Of a stretch of 12,804 nt of DNA, positions 1 to 7,175 are shown one piece after another. The stretch is from JBDIAR01 sp039812545 (GTDB lineage Bacteria > Actinomycetota > Actinomycetes > Actinomycetales > Dermatophilaceae): the NCBI GenBank assembly GCA_039812545.1, contig JBDIAR010000103.1, positions 1-12,804 on the forward strand. Direction: 5' to 3'. The translations under genes were made by a program, and so were the position numbers. The notes under the pieces were generated by a model. The model was not told the origin of the DNA and did no database searches. It saw nothing but the letters and a program-made list of their open reading frames with translations. How positions within the stretch are numbered: position 1 is the first letter of the stretch; every line of letters begins with the position of its first letter.

Positions 1-2282
1 AGGCCCCCGTCGTGGCCGGCGCCCGGACCGAGGTCGATGATCCAATCAGCATGTGCCATAACCGCTTGGTGGTGCTCGATGACGATCACGGACTTGCCCG
101 CGTCGACGAGGCGGTCGAGCAAACCGAGTAGTTGCTCCACATCGGCGAGGTGCAGACCCGTGGTCGGCTCATCGAGGATGTAGACCCCGCCCTTCTCCCC
201 CATGTACGTCGCGAGCTTGAGCCGCTGGCGCTCCCCACCCGACAGGGTCGTCAACGGCTGCCCCAACGTGAGATACCCCAGGCCCACATCGGCCAACCGC
301 GTCAGTATGCCGTGTGCCGCCGGGGTGCGCGCGGGTCCTTCCTTGAAGAACTCCTCCGCGTCGGCGACCGACATGGCGAGCACCTCGCTGATGTCGCGAT
401 CCCCCAGCTTGTACTCCAGAACCGATGCGTCGTAACGCTTTCCGTCACAGTCTTCGCACGTGGTCGAGACCGTGTCCATGAAACCCAACTCGGTGTAGAT
501 CACTCCCGCGCCGTTACAGGTGGGGCACGCGCCCTCCGAGTTGGCACTGAACAACGCCGGCTTGACCCCGTTCGCCTTGGCGAAGGCTTTCCGGATCGGA
601 TCCAGCAGGCCGGTGTACGTGGCCGGGTTGCTGCGCCGCGAGCCGCGGATCGCGCCCTGATCGATCGTCACCACGCCGTCTCGCTTGGCCAGGGAACCGT
701 GGATGAGGGAACTCTTGCCTGATCCCGCGACGCCGGTGACAGCGACCAGGACCCCGAGCGGGATGTCCACGTCCACATCCCGCAGGTTGTTCGTCGACGC
801 ACCACGAATCGGGATCACGCCGGTGGCCGAACGGACCTGATCCTTCAGGCGCGCCCGATCGTCGAGGTGACGCCCGGTGATGGTCCTACTCTTGCGCAGA
901 CCCGACGCATCCCCCTCGAAGCAGATCGTGCCGCCGCCCGAACCGGCTCCGGGTCCCAAGTCCACGACATGGTCCGCGATGGCGATCACCTCCGGCTTGT
1001 GTTCCACCACGAGAACCGTATTTCCTTTGTCCCGCAACCGGATCAGCAGGTCGTTCATCCGTTGGATGTCGTGCGGGTGCAATCCGATCGACGGCTCGTC
1101 GAAGACATACGTGACGTCGGTCAGCGAGGACCCGAGGTGCCGGATCATCTTCGTGCGCTGGGCTTCTCCCCCGGACAATGTGCCGGCCGGGCGGTCCAGC
1201 GCCAGGTATCCCAAGCCGATTTCGACGAACGAATCGAGCAGATGCCGCAGTCCGGCGAGCAGCGGTGCCACCGATGGCTGGTCCAACGCGGCGACCCACT
1301 GCGCCAGATCGGTGATCTGCATCGCGCAGGCGTCCGCAATGCTGACGGCCCCAATCTTCGAGGCACGAGCGCCTTCGCTCAGCCGCGTCCCCTCGCATTC
1401 CGGGCACCGCGTGAACGTCACCGCCTTGTCCACGAATGCTCGGATATGCGGCTGCATCGCGTCGCGATCCTTCGCCAGGAACGACTTCTGGATCCTCGGG
1501 ATCAAGCCCTCGTAGGTCAGGTTGATGTTGTCGACCTTGATCCTCGTCGGCTCCTTGTAGAGCAGCGCGTGCAGTTCCTTCTTCGTGAAGTCCCGGATCG
1601 GCTTGTCGGGGTCGAAGAAGCCACAGCCGGCGAAAATGCGCCCGTACCAGCCGTCCACGCTGTACCCGGGGATCGTCAGGGCACCCTCGCGGATGGACTT
1701 CGAATCGTCGTACAGCGCCGTCAGATCCATGTCCGACACCGAGCCCACACCCTCGCAGCGTGGACACATGCCACCCGTACGGCTGTAGGTGGCCTTCTCG
1801 GCGCGGGTCTTACCCTCCCCTCGGTCGACCGTGAACGCCCCGCTGCCGCTCACAGACGGGACGTTGAAGGCATACGCACTCGGTGGGCCGATGTGGGGGG
1901 TTCCCAAGCGGCTGAACAGGATTCGGAGCATCGCGTTGGCATCGGTGGCGGTGCCGACGGTCGAGCGAAGATTGGCGCCCATCCGTTCCTGGTCGACGAT
2001 GATGGCCGTCGTCAAGCCGTCCAGGCGGTCGACGTCGGGTCGCGCCAGAGTCGGCATGAACCCTTGAACGAACGCGCTGTACGTCTCGTTGATCATCCGC
2101 TGCGACTCTGCGGCGATGGTGCCGAAGACGAGCGAACTCTTCCCCGACCCGGACACCCCCGTGAACACGGTCAGCCGCCGTTTCGGCAACTCGACGTCGA
2201 TCCCTTTGAGATTGTTGACTCGCGCCCCGTGAACCCGGATGAGGTCGTGGCTGTCCGCAACCTGCGCCGTCGGTCCTGTCAT
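1..2282 (-). CDS. UvrA-like ABC ATPase (UvrA paralogue), 3' end cut by window edge
   Basis: ATP-binding protein of the UvrA family, in the short class related to drug self-resistance UvrA paralogues (DrrC type); probably a DNA-bound ATPase that helps remove or tolerate DNA-bound ligands. About 760 residues are visible and only some tens should be missing. First ABC half: Walker A GVSGSGKSS at residues 42-50, signature LSGGEAQR near 365, Walker B VFDEPSIGLHP near 385. Second half: Walker A GVAGSGKSS near 517, signature LSGGERQRLKLA near 678, Walker B YILDEPTTGLH near 700. Four CxxC pairs (C173/C176, C293/C296, C586/C589, C609/C612) fit the zinc modules. The length is well below canonical UvrA (about 950 aa), so it probably lacks the UvrB-interacting insertion and is not the housekeeping uvrA. 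The ATG at 2282 has an AAGGAG site 6 bases upstream and overlaps the uppS stop as ATGA, suggesting coupling. The specific function is inferred. Confidence 0.9.
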   Translation of the reverse strand, partial: MTGPTAQVADSHDLIRVHGARVNNLKGIDVELPKRRLTVFTGVSGSGKSSLVFGTIAAESQRMINETYSAFVQGFMPTLARPDVDRLDGLTTAIIVDQERMGANLRSTVGTATDANAMLRILFSRLGTPHIGPPSAYAFNVPSVSGSGAFTVDRGEGKTRAEKATYSRTGGMCPRCEGVGSVSDMDLTALYDDSKSIREGALTIPGYSVDGWYGRIFAGCGFFDPDKPIRDFTKKELHALLYKEPTRIKVDNINLTYEGLIPRIQKSFLAKDRDAMQPHIRAFVDKAVTFTRCPECEGTRLSEGARASKIGAVSIADACAMQITDLAQWVAALDQPSVAPLLAGLRHLLDSFVEIGLGYLALDRPAGTLSGGEAQRTKMIRHLGSSLTDVTYVFDEPSIGLHPHDIQRMNDLLIRLRDKGNTVLVVEHKPEVIAIADHVVDLGPGAGSGGGTICFEGDASGLRKSRTITGRHLDDRARLKDQVRSATGVIPIRGASTNNLRDVDVDIPLGVLVAVTGVAGSGKSSLIHGSLAKRDGVVTIDQGAIRGSRRSNPATYTGLLDPIRKAFAKANGVKPALFSANSEGACPTCNGAGVIYTELGFMDTVSTTCEDCDGKRYDASVLEYKLGDRDISEVLAMSVADAEEFFKEGPARTPAAHGILTRLADVGLGYLTLGQPLTTLSGGERQRLKLATYMGEKGGVYILDEPTTGLHLADVEQLLGLLDRLVDAGKSVIVIEHHQAVMAHADWIIDLGPGAGHDGG

Positions 2283-3070
2283 GGCTTCTCCTTCGCCGAG
2301 GTCGGGGTGTCGACCGCCCCACCGTAGCGACGATCGCGGCGCGCGTAGATGTCGATGGCCTCCCACAAGTGCCGCCGGTCGAAGTCCGGCCACAGCGTGT
2401 CCAGGAAGACCATCTCGGCATACGCGCTCTGCCACAACAGGAAATTGCTGGTTCGCTGTTCCCCCGACGAGCGGATGAAGAGGTCGACGTCCGGCATACC
2501 GGGGTCGTACAGATAGCGCCGGATCGTGTCCTCGTCGACTCCCCTGCCGGAGATGCGACCGCGGCGGATGTCCTCGGCGATCCCACGAACCGCGTCCGCG
2601 ATCTCCGCGCGCCCGCCGTAGTTGACGCACATCGTCAAGGTGCACACGTCGTTGTTCTTCGTGAGCTCCTGCGCGACTTCCAGCTCGTGAATCACGCTGC
2701 GCCACAATCGCGGTCGCCGCCCGGCCCAGCGGACTCGAACCCCCCACTCGTGCATCTGGTCGCGCCGGCGACGGATGACGTCGCGGTTGAAGCCCATGAG
2801 GAAGCGCACCTCGTCGGGCGACCGTGACCAGTTCTCCGTCGAAAAGGCGTATGCCGAAATGTGTTTGACGCCGATCTCGACGGCACCGGCCACCACATCC
2901 AGCAGGGCCGCCTCCCCCATCTCATGGCCGCGGGTGCGTGGCAGGCCGCGGGCGTTGGCCCACCGGCCGTTGCCGTCCATCACGATCGCCACGTGGTTGG
3001 GTACCAATTCGCGAGGGATGGCAGGCGGTTTGGCGCCCGACGGATGCGGGAAGGGAGGAACGGGACTCAT
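2279..3070 (-). CDS. uppS: Isoprenyl transferase (cis-prenyl diphosphate synthase, UppS/UPP synthase family)
   Basis: Condenses isopentenyl diphosphate units in cis onto an allylic diphosphate to make the polyprenyl (undecaprenyl or, in many actinobacteria, decaprenyl) diphosphate carrier for peptidoglycan and arabinogalactan-type polymers. The protein is 263 aa, normal for the family. Visible motifs: HVAIVMDGNGRWA at residues 26-38 with catalytic Asp32, STENW with the conserved Glu/Asn/Trp, the RSSGEQRTSNFLLWQ substrate/Mg region near 208-222, and the C-terminal EAIDIYARRDRRYGG. The frame is open further upstream to 3262, but that part lies antiparallel to no known motif and inside recO. The ATG at 3070 has GGAG 6 bases upstream and overlaps the recO stop as ATGA, so it is chosen. 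Its own stop overlaps the start of the UvrA-like gene in the same way. Product chain length cannot be read from the sequence. Confidence 0.96.
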   Translation of the reverse strand: MSPVPPFPHPSGAKPPAIPRELVPNHVAIVMDGNGRWANARGLPRTRGHEMGEAALLDVVAGAVEIGVKHISAYAFSTENWSRSPDEVRFLMGFNRDVIRRRRDQMHEWGVRVRWAGRRPRLWRSVIHELEVAQELTKNNDVCTLTMCVNYGGRAEIADAVRGIAEDIRRGRISGRGVDEDTIRRYLYDPGMPDVDLFIRSSGEQRTSNFLLWQSAYAEMVFLDTLWPDFDRRHLWEAIDIYARRDRRYGGAVDTPTSAKEKP

Positions 3071-3795
3071 AGTCGCTCCACGTGACGAAGGGATCGCACC
3101 CCGCGTTCGAGGTGCCACTGGACGAACGCGGCCACGATTCCGCTGGCGTCCCGTGCGGTCCGCAGATCGGTGGCGTCGGCCACGACCCAGTCCCCGGTCA
3201 GCAGGGCCGAGAGGTGCGCCAGGGTCGAGCCGGCCGGGGCCAGCGAACCCGGCGCACGGCATACGTCACACAAGGCACCACCCGAGGCGACGTGGAACCA
3301 GCGATGCGGCCCCGGTCCGCCACACTTGGCGCAGTCGAAGAAGCTGGGCGCCCAGCCGGCGATCGCGATCGCCCGCAACAGGTACGCATCGAGCACCAAC
3401 GTGGCTTCGTGGTCCGCCTGGGTGAGCGCCCGCAGTCCCCCGGCCAGAACGAGGAATTGCTGGGTCGCGGGCTCGTGTTCGGCCGTCAGTCGTTCGGCCA
3501 GCTCAAGCATCGCCGCGGCCGTGGTGTAAGCACCATAGTCGCGGCCGAGGAGTCCGCCGTGCGCAGCCACGGTCTCCACCTGGGTGACGGTGTCGAGGTT
3601 GCGACCCTCGTAACACATGACGTCCACGTGCATCCCGGGCTCCAGCCGAGCCCCGATCCGGGACTTCGTCCGGCGCACACCCTTGGCCACGGCGCGGATC
3701 TGGCCGCGCTCGCGGGTGAGCATGGTGACGATGCGATCGGCCTCGCCCAGCTTGTGGGTGCGGAGCACGATCGCCTCGTCACGGTACAGCGGCAC
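3067..3795 (-). CDS. recO: DNA repair protein RecO
   Basis: Recombination mediator of the RecFOR pathway, which loads RecA onto SSB-coated single-stranded DNA at gaps. An N-terminal OB-fold-like region is seen (YRDEAIVLRTHKLGEADRIV, then KGVRRTKSRIGARLEPG), followed by a helical domain. A zinc-binding CxxC...CxxC set lies at C155/C158 and C176/C179, with the actinobacterial AIAGWAPSFFDCAKCG context. The C-terminus QWHLERGVRSLRHVERL is typical but a little shorter than in mycobacteria (242 aa). Two GTG starts compete. 3801 has only 3 bases between GGGGAG and GTG, while 3795 has 9 and gives the family-like N-terminus MPLYRDEA, so 3795 is preferred. The stop overlaps the uppS ATG (ATGA). In many actinobacteria recO directly follows leuA; here a dehydrogenase gene ends 42 bases upstream. 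Confidence 0.95.
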   Translation of the reverse strand: MPLYRDEAIVLRTHKLGEADRIVTMLTRERGQIRAVAKGVRRTKSRIGARLEPGMHVDVMCYEGRNLDTVTQVETVAAHGGLLGRDYGAYTTAAAMLELAERLTAEHEPATQQFLVLAGGLRALTQADHEATLVLDAYLLRAIAIAGWAPSFFDCAKCGGPGPHRWFHVASGGALCDVCRAPGSLAPAGSTLAHLSALLTGDWVVADATDLRTARDASGIVAAFVQWHLERGVRSLRHVERL

Positions 3796-3827
3796 CCGCA
3801 CATTCTCCCCGACGCGGCCTCACGTAC

Positions 3828-3839
3828 CGTCGCGCGACG
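3828..3839. repeat. 12-bp perfect palindrome between the dehydrogenase stop and recO start
   Basis: CGTCGCGCGACG reads the same on both strands and lies in the 47-base gap between the dehydrogenase stop (3843-3845) and the recO start. It could be a small operator or part of a weak hairpin, but there is no T tract and no second copy, so function is unproven. Confidence 0.35.
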
Positions 3840-3842
3840 CGG

Positions 3843-4781
3843 TCAGTCCGCCACGACATTGTGCAGCGGAGCACCGGCGATGAGCGCTTCGACATTGGCA
3901 CGGACGAGTTCCTCGTAACCGTAAGGCCGTCCGCCCGCGGCGTGCGGAGTGATGATCGTGTTCGGCGCGTCCCACAGCGGCGAGTCCGGGGGCAACGGTT
4001 CGACTTCGGTGACGTCCAGAGCAGCGCCGCCGAGCCGACCGGCCGTCAGTGCCGCCACGAGCGCCTGCTCGTCGACGGCCGTCCCCCGGCCGACGTTGAC
4101 GACCCAGCCGTGCGCGGGCAGCAGCGCCAGTCGTCTCGCGTCGAGAGTGTGCCTCGTCTGCGGTCCGCCGGGCAGGATCATGACGAGCAGATCCGTATGC
4201 CGGAGAACGCGATCCACGTCGGTGTCGGCGACCACGGGGAAGCCGGCCCGCTCCCCCGCCGACCGGGCGATGCCGGTCACTTGGGCGCCCAACGACGCGA
4301 GCAGCGGCGCCGCTGTCGTCCCGATGCTCCCGAAGCCCCAGATGGTGACCCGCGCGCCACGAAGGGTCCGGAAGCCGCCGGCCGGGTCCAGGGGTTGCAG
4401 GCCGCCCAGTTCCTTGGCCCATCGGTGGTCCTGCTGGGCACGCATCGCACGGTCGAGCCGCCGAGCCGCAGCAAGGATCAGCGCCAGAGCGTGCTCGGCG
4501 ACCGGGCCGTCATGCAGACCTCGCCCGGAGCTGAGGATCACCTCAGGGCCGAAACCGGCGGCTTCGACCACATCAGTTCCGGCCATCAACCCCTGGACGA
4601 GGCGCAGGCGAGGCATCCGAGCAGCGGCATCGCGAATCACCCAGCGCGGCACACCCCAGAGCACCAACACCTCGGCGTCCAGGTGCTCCTCCGGTATGCC
4701 GCTACGTGGCGCGAACGCCACGACGTCCACACCGTCGAGCGCCAGATTCCACTCCACGACGTCAGGGACAAGCACCTTCAT
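3843..4781 (-). CDS. D-isomer-specific 2-hydroxyacid dehydrogenase (NAD-dependent)
   Basis: Oxidoreductase of the D-2-hydroxyacid dehydrogenase family, interconverting a 2-keto acid and a D-2-hydroxy acid with NAD(P)H in the cytoplasm. The protein has 312 aa from the ATG at 4781, which has a GGGGGAG ribosome site about 9 bases upstream; a GTG at 4814 would add 11 residues and is less likely. The Rossmann motif GFGSIG is at residues 149-154. The catalytic triad is visible: Arg232 in VNVGRGTAVDE, Glu261 in DVTEVEP and His280 in TPHAAGG. The N-terminal substrate half includes LVQGLMAGTD and GLHDGPVAEHALALIL, as in glyoxylate/phosphoglycerate dehydrogenase-like members. Substrate cannot be assigned. 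It ends 47 bases before recO in the same direction and is divergent from the SLH-protein pseudogene; no convincing promoter was found in the 133-base divergent gap (4782-4914). It carries two copies of GTATGCCG. Confidence 0.93.
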   Translation of the reverse strand: MKVLVPDVVEWNLALDGVDVVAFAPRSGIPEEHLDAEVLVLWGVPRWVIRDAAARMPRLRLVQGLMAGTDVVEAAGFGPEVILSSGRGLHDGPVAEHALALILAAARRLDRAMRAQQDHRWAKELGGLQPLDPAGGFRTLRGARVTIWGFGSIGTTAAPLLASLGAQVTGIARSAGERAGFPVVADTDVDRVLRHTDLLVMILPGGPQTRHTLDARRLALLPAHGWVVNVGRGTAVDEQALVAALTAGRLGGAALDVTEVEPLPPDSPLWDAPNTIITPHAAGGRPYGYEELVRANVEALIAGAPLHNVVAD

Positions 4782-4914
4782 CACCCCAGTCTCCCCCACA
4801 CCGGCCGCCGACACCGCTCATCGACCGGTCGGGCACCACGACCCTTGTCGATAGCCGGCTTTGCGAGGAATATGCCGCCATCGGGTGTCCGACGATGGAA
4901 TAGGAGACGGTCAG

Positions 4915-6462
4915 ATGACCGCGCGCTCACGGCTCATGCGAGTTCTCCTCGCTGTTGTCACTGCTGTCGCTCTCGTGCCGGGGGTGGCCGGTCGTGCCAA
5001 CGCGGAAGAGGTCATCCTCGCCTTCACCTCCCCGACAGCCGTCGAGGGAGAGTCCATCGACGTGATCGCCGGAACCGCACCGATCGACAGCCAACTCCAT
5101 GTGCAGGTCGTCCTGAACGGCGACTGGTCAGCCCCCTGGGTCGACGTTCCAGTCGATGCCACCGGCAGTTGGTCACTTCAGTTGGCCGCTCCGACACCGA
5201 AGCCGTCCCTCCTGCAGGTCACCGCCCGCATAGGTGACCTCGCCAACCCGGCCAGGAGACATACATCTGGTATCGAAGCCTGCCCGACCCGCCCCCGCTC
5301 GGCTCGATCGCGATCACTGACCCCGCCGCCGGCTCGACCGTCGGCCGAGCCTTCCTGGTCAGCGGTACCTTCGACCAGGTCGATCTGAACACGTGCCGGG
5401 TTCATCGGGACGACACGGCGACTCCGATCGGATACCCCACGGCCTCGTGGTCGGATACCGGACAACCGATCTGGTCGGCCAATGTATTTCTGCTCGACGT
5501 CACAGACGGGCGCCACACGCTCTACGTGGCGTGCGTCGACCCGTGGGGACGGCGTCTGGTCACCGAGACTCTCAGCGTCGTTGTGGACGTCACACCACCC
5601 CCTCCCGCCGCCGTCACGGCCCCTCTGCCCGGCACGCTCGTGACGACGGCCAACGCCGTTGTCAGCGGAACGGGAGTCCCCGGAGCCGTTGTCTACGGAC
5701 GGTCGGGCGACAATCAATGGACCGCGTTCGAGCCGGTCGTCGTGGGTGCGGACGGCGCCTGGAGTGGACGACTCGACGCCACATATCTCCTGGTCTACGG
5801 AGGGCAACGGTTGGATGACCACGTGGCCATTTGGCAACAGGACTCGGTCGGGAACGGCTCGGTCATCTACTGGAATCTCGCCCTCGACCTGCGTGCGTCG
5901 ACGTCCTACGCCGACGTCAAGCCAAAGGCGACCTACGCAGCCGACGTCGCCTGGTTCTCCCGCGCAGGACTGTCGTTGAGTTCGCTCTCGGGTCTGTTCT
6001 CTCCCGATACCGCGGTGAATCGCGCCGACTCGCACGGTACGTCTATCGCTTCGCGGGGAGCCAACCGTTCCGCTTCGAACGGTCGCCGTTCTCGGACGTC
6101 CATTGGAACCTGCAACCAGACGGCATCGCATACGACATCACCTGGGACGCAGCCCACGGGATCGCCATCGTCGGCACACTTCCCGACGGGACGCAGGGAT
6201 TCGGCCGGTACGAGAAGGTGACTCGGGGCGAGGCAACCGCCTGGCTGTACCGACTAGCCGGCTCTCCAGCCTTCGACCCCTCGTCCTGCCGAGTCCCCGA
6301 CGCGACATGCAGTCCCTATCGCCTGCACATCTGCTGGGCGCCGCCCGAGGAATCATCAGCCCCCAGAAACCCTTCAAGGGCGCTGATGCGCTCACGCGAG
6401 CGGATAGCGCCACGCTGCTGCACGCATACGCGTTGAAGCTGGGACGACCGCTGGTGTGGTGA
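4915..6462 (+). pseudogene. Secreted Ig-like / S-layer-homology (SLH) domain protein, broken by three -1 frameshifts
   Basis: Reconstructed, this is a surface protein of about 516 aa. The ATG at 4915 has GGAG 8 bases upstream. A Sec signal peptide covers residues 1-30 (basic start, hydrophobic LLAVVTAVALVPGVAG, cleavage after ANA). Then come Ig-like beta repeats (phrases such as DATGSWSLQL and GADGAWSGRL) and three SLH repeats: about 5907-6053 (YADVKP...RADSARYVYRFAG), 6089-6262 (FSDVHW...VTRGEATAWLYRLAG) and 6285-6440 (GAARGI...LTRADSATLLHAY). SLH repeats usually anchor proteins non-covalently to cell-wall polymers. The coding frame jumps at about 5254-5257 (restoring one G gives NPARETYIWYRS), 6030-6033 (one G gives RADSARYVYRF) and 6280-6300 (position less exact). 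Each jump equals loss of one base. As read, translation stops at 5388 after the first break. All other genes here are clean, so decay is likelier than sequencing error, but resequencing would decide. Confidence 0.85.
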
Positions 6463-6499
6463 GCCGACCGTCCCGCTCGCGGGTTGCCCCCGTGACCGA

Positions 6500-6512
6500 T
6501 AGCTTGGCGTCA
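6500..6512 (+). promoter_or_regulatory. Candidate -10 element (TAGCTT) with transcription start at or near 6512
   Basis: TAGCTT at 6500-6505 fits the actinobacterial TANNNT -10 box and sits exactly 6 bases before an ATG at 6512, the spacing seen for leaderless transcripts. The same start would give a 30-base leader carrying the GAAGGGG site used for the preferred ATG at 6542. No good -35 box is seen, so this is tentative. Confidence 0.35.
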
Positions 6513-6541
6513 TGAGTCCAGTTGGTGAAGGGGTCTCTCGT

Positions 6542-7168
6542 ATGCCGTTCTTTGAGGAACTCGAACCGGAGGCGCCCGCCGGCCCTCCCCCGCCCCAGTA
6601 TCTGGCCTTCCCCTTCCAACCGCCCCAGAACGCGCTGCCGGGACCACTGCCTTGGGTTCTGGAGGTGGCGCGCACGACGGACACGGTCCTCATCGTCTCT
6701 GGATTTGCCGTGTTCGCAACAGGATTCGAGTACCAGCTCAACGGTTGGCTGCGCCCGGGCAGCGAGCCCGCCATCGAACCGTACGGACTCGGCCCGGCCG
6801 GGCCTCGCACCGGCTGGCTACTCGACGGCGTGACGAAGATCGGCTCCCGACCCGAACACGGTCCCGTGGGTGAGGATCCATTCGCCCCGGGTGACCCGGA
6901 ACGACCTCGCCTTGTCGGAGGGAGTGGATCGTCCGGGGGGATCCAGCTGAGCGCGAGCGGATGGGTCTATCCGCTGCCCCTTGGGACAACACTCGAGCTC
7001 GTCGTGGCCTGGCCCGAACGCGGCATACCGGAGACCTTCACGCCCATCGATCTCGCCGAATTGCGCTCCGCGGCGGCGCGATCGGATGTGCTCTGGGAGC
7101 TTCCCCCGCCGCAGACGGGCGAGAGTGGCGGTTTCGGCTGGTTCGCGTATCACCCGCATCACGGATGA
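6542..7168 (+). CDS. Uncharacterised proline-rich cytoplasmic protein (208 aa)
   Basis: I do not recognise a named family. The 208-residue protein opens with MPFFEELEPE and a proline-rich stretch (residues 12-40). A predicted beta-rich part follows (TDTVLIVSGFAVFATGFEYQLNGWL, split here only by my reading of strands at 46-60 and 61-70), then a Gly/Ser linker at 127-133 and a second beta part (IQLSASGWVYPLPLG, LELVVAWPERGIPET at 151-165). It ends with an acidic-to-helical LAELRSAAARSDVLWE. There is no signal peptide or membrane segment. The two halves resemble a small beta-sandwich fold, which is only an impression. The ATG at 6542 has GAAGGGG 8 bases upstream; an ATG at 6512 in the same frame would add 10 residues and could be a leaderless start. 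The MOSC gene begins 7 bases after its stop, so the two are probably co-translated. It contains two GTATGCC motifs, one at its own start codon. Confidence 0.75.
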   Translation: MPFFEELEPEAPAGPPPPQYLAFPFQPPQNALPGPLPWVLEVARTTDTVLIVSGFAVFATGFEYQLNGWLRPGSEPAIEPYGLGPAGPRTGWLLDGVTKIGSRPEHGPVGEDPFAPGDPERPRLVGGSGSSGGIQLSASGWVYPLPLGTTLELVVAWPERGIPETFTPIDLAELRSAAARSDVLWELPPPQTGESGGFGWFAYHPHHG

Positions 7169-7175
7169 CACACCC

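Noticed and set aside
867..2327. Open frame of 486 codons on the plus strand opposite the UvrA-like gene
   Set aside because: Antisense shadow of a high-GC gene; Arg/Asp/Gln-rich translation with no motif, while the minus strand has complete ABC motifs.
4782..4914. Divergent promoter pair between dehydrogenase and SLH gene
   Set aside because: TTGTCG at 4845 and TATGCC at 4871 are 20 bases apart and a poor match; nothing convincing on the minus strand either.
3861..5237. Open frame of 458 codons on the plus strand over the dehydrogenase
   Set aside because: Shadow frame of low-complexity charged residues; it covers both the dehydrogenase and the signal peptide region of the SLH gene in the wrong frame.
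5393..5818. Open frame of 141 codons inside the SLH gene
   Set aside because: Wrong frame; the neighbouring frame continues the Ig-like protein without interruption from about 5256 to 6030.
6472..6483. CCCGCTCGCGGG hairpin after the SLH pseudogene, possible terminator
   Set aside because: Only 4-5 bp of stem with a tiny loop and no T tract; common by chance at this GC content.
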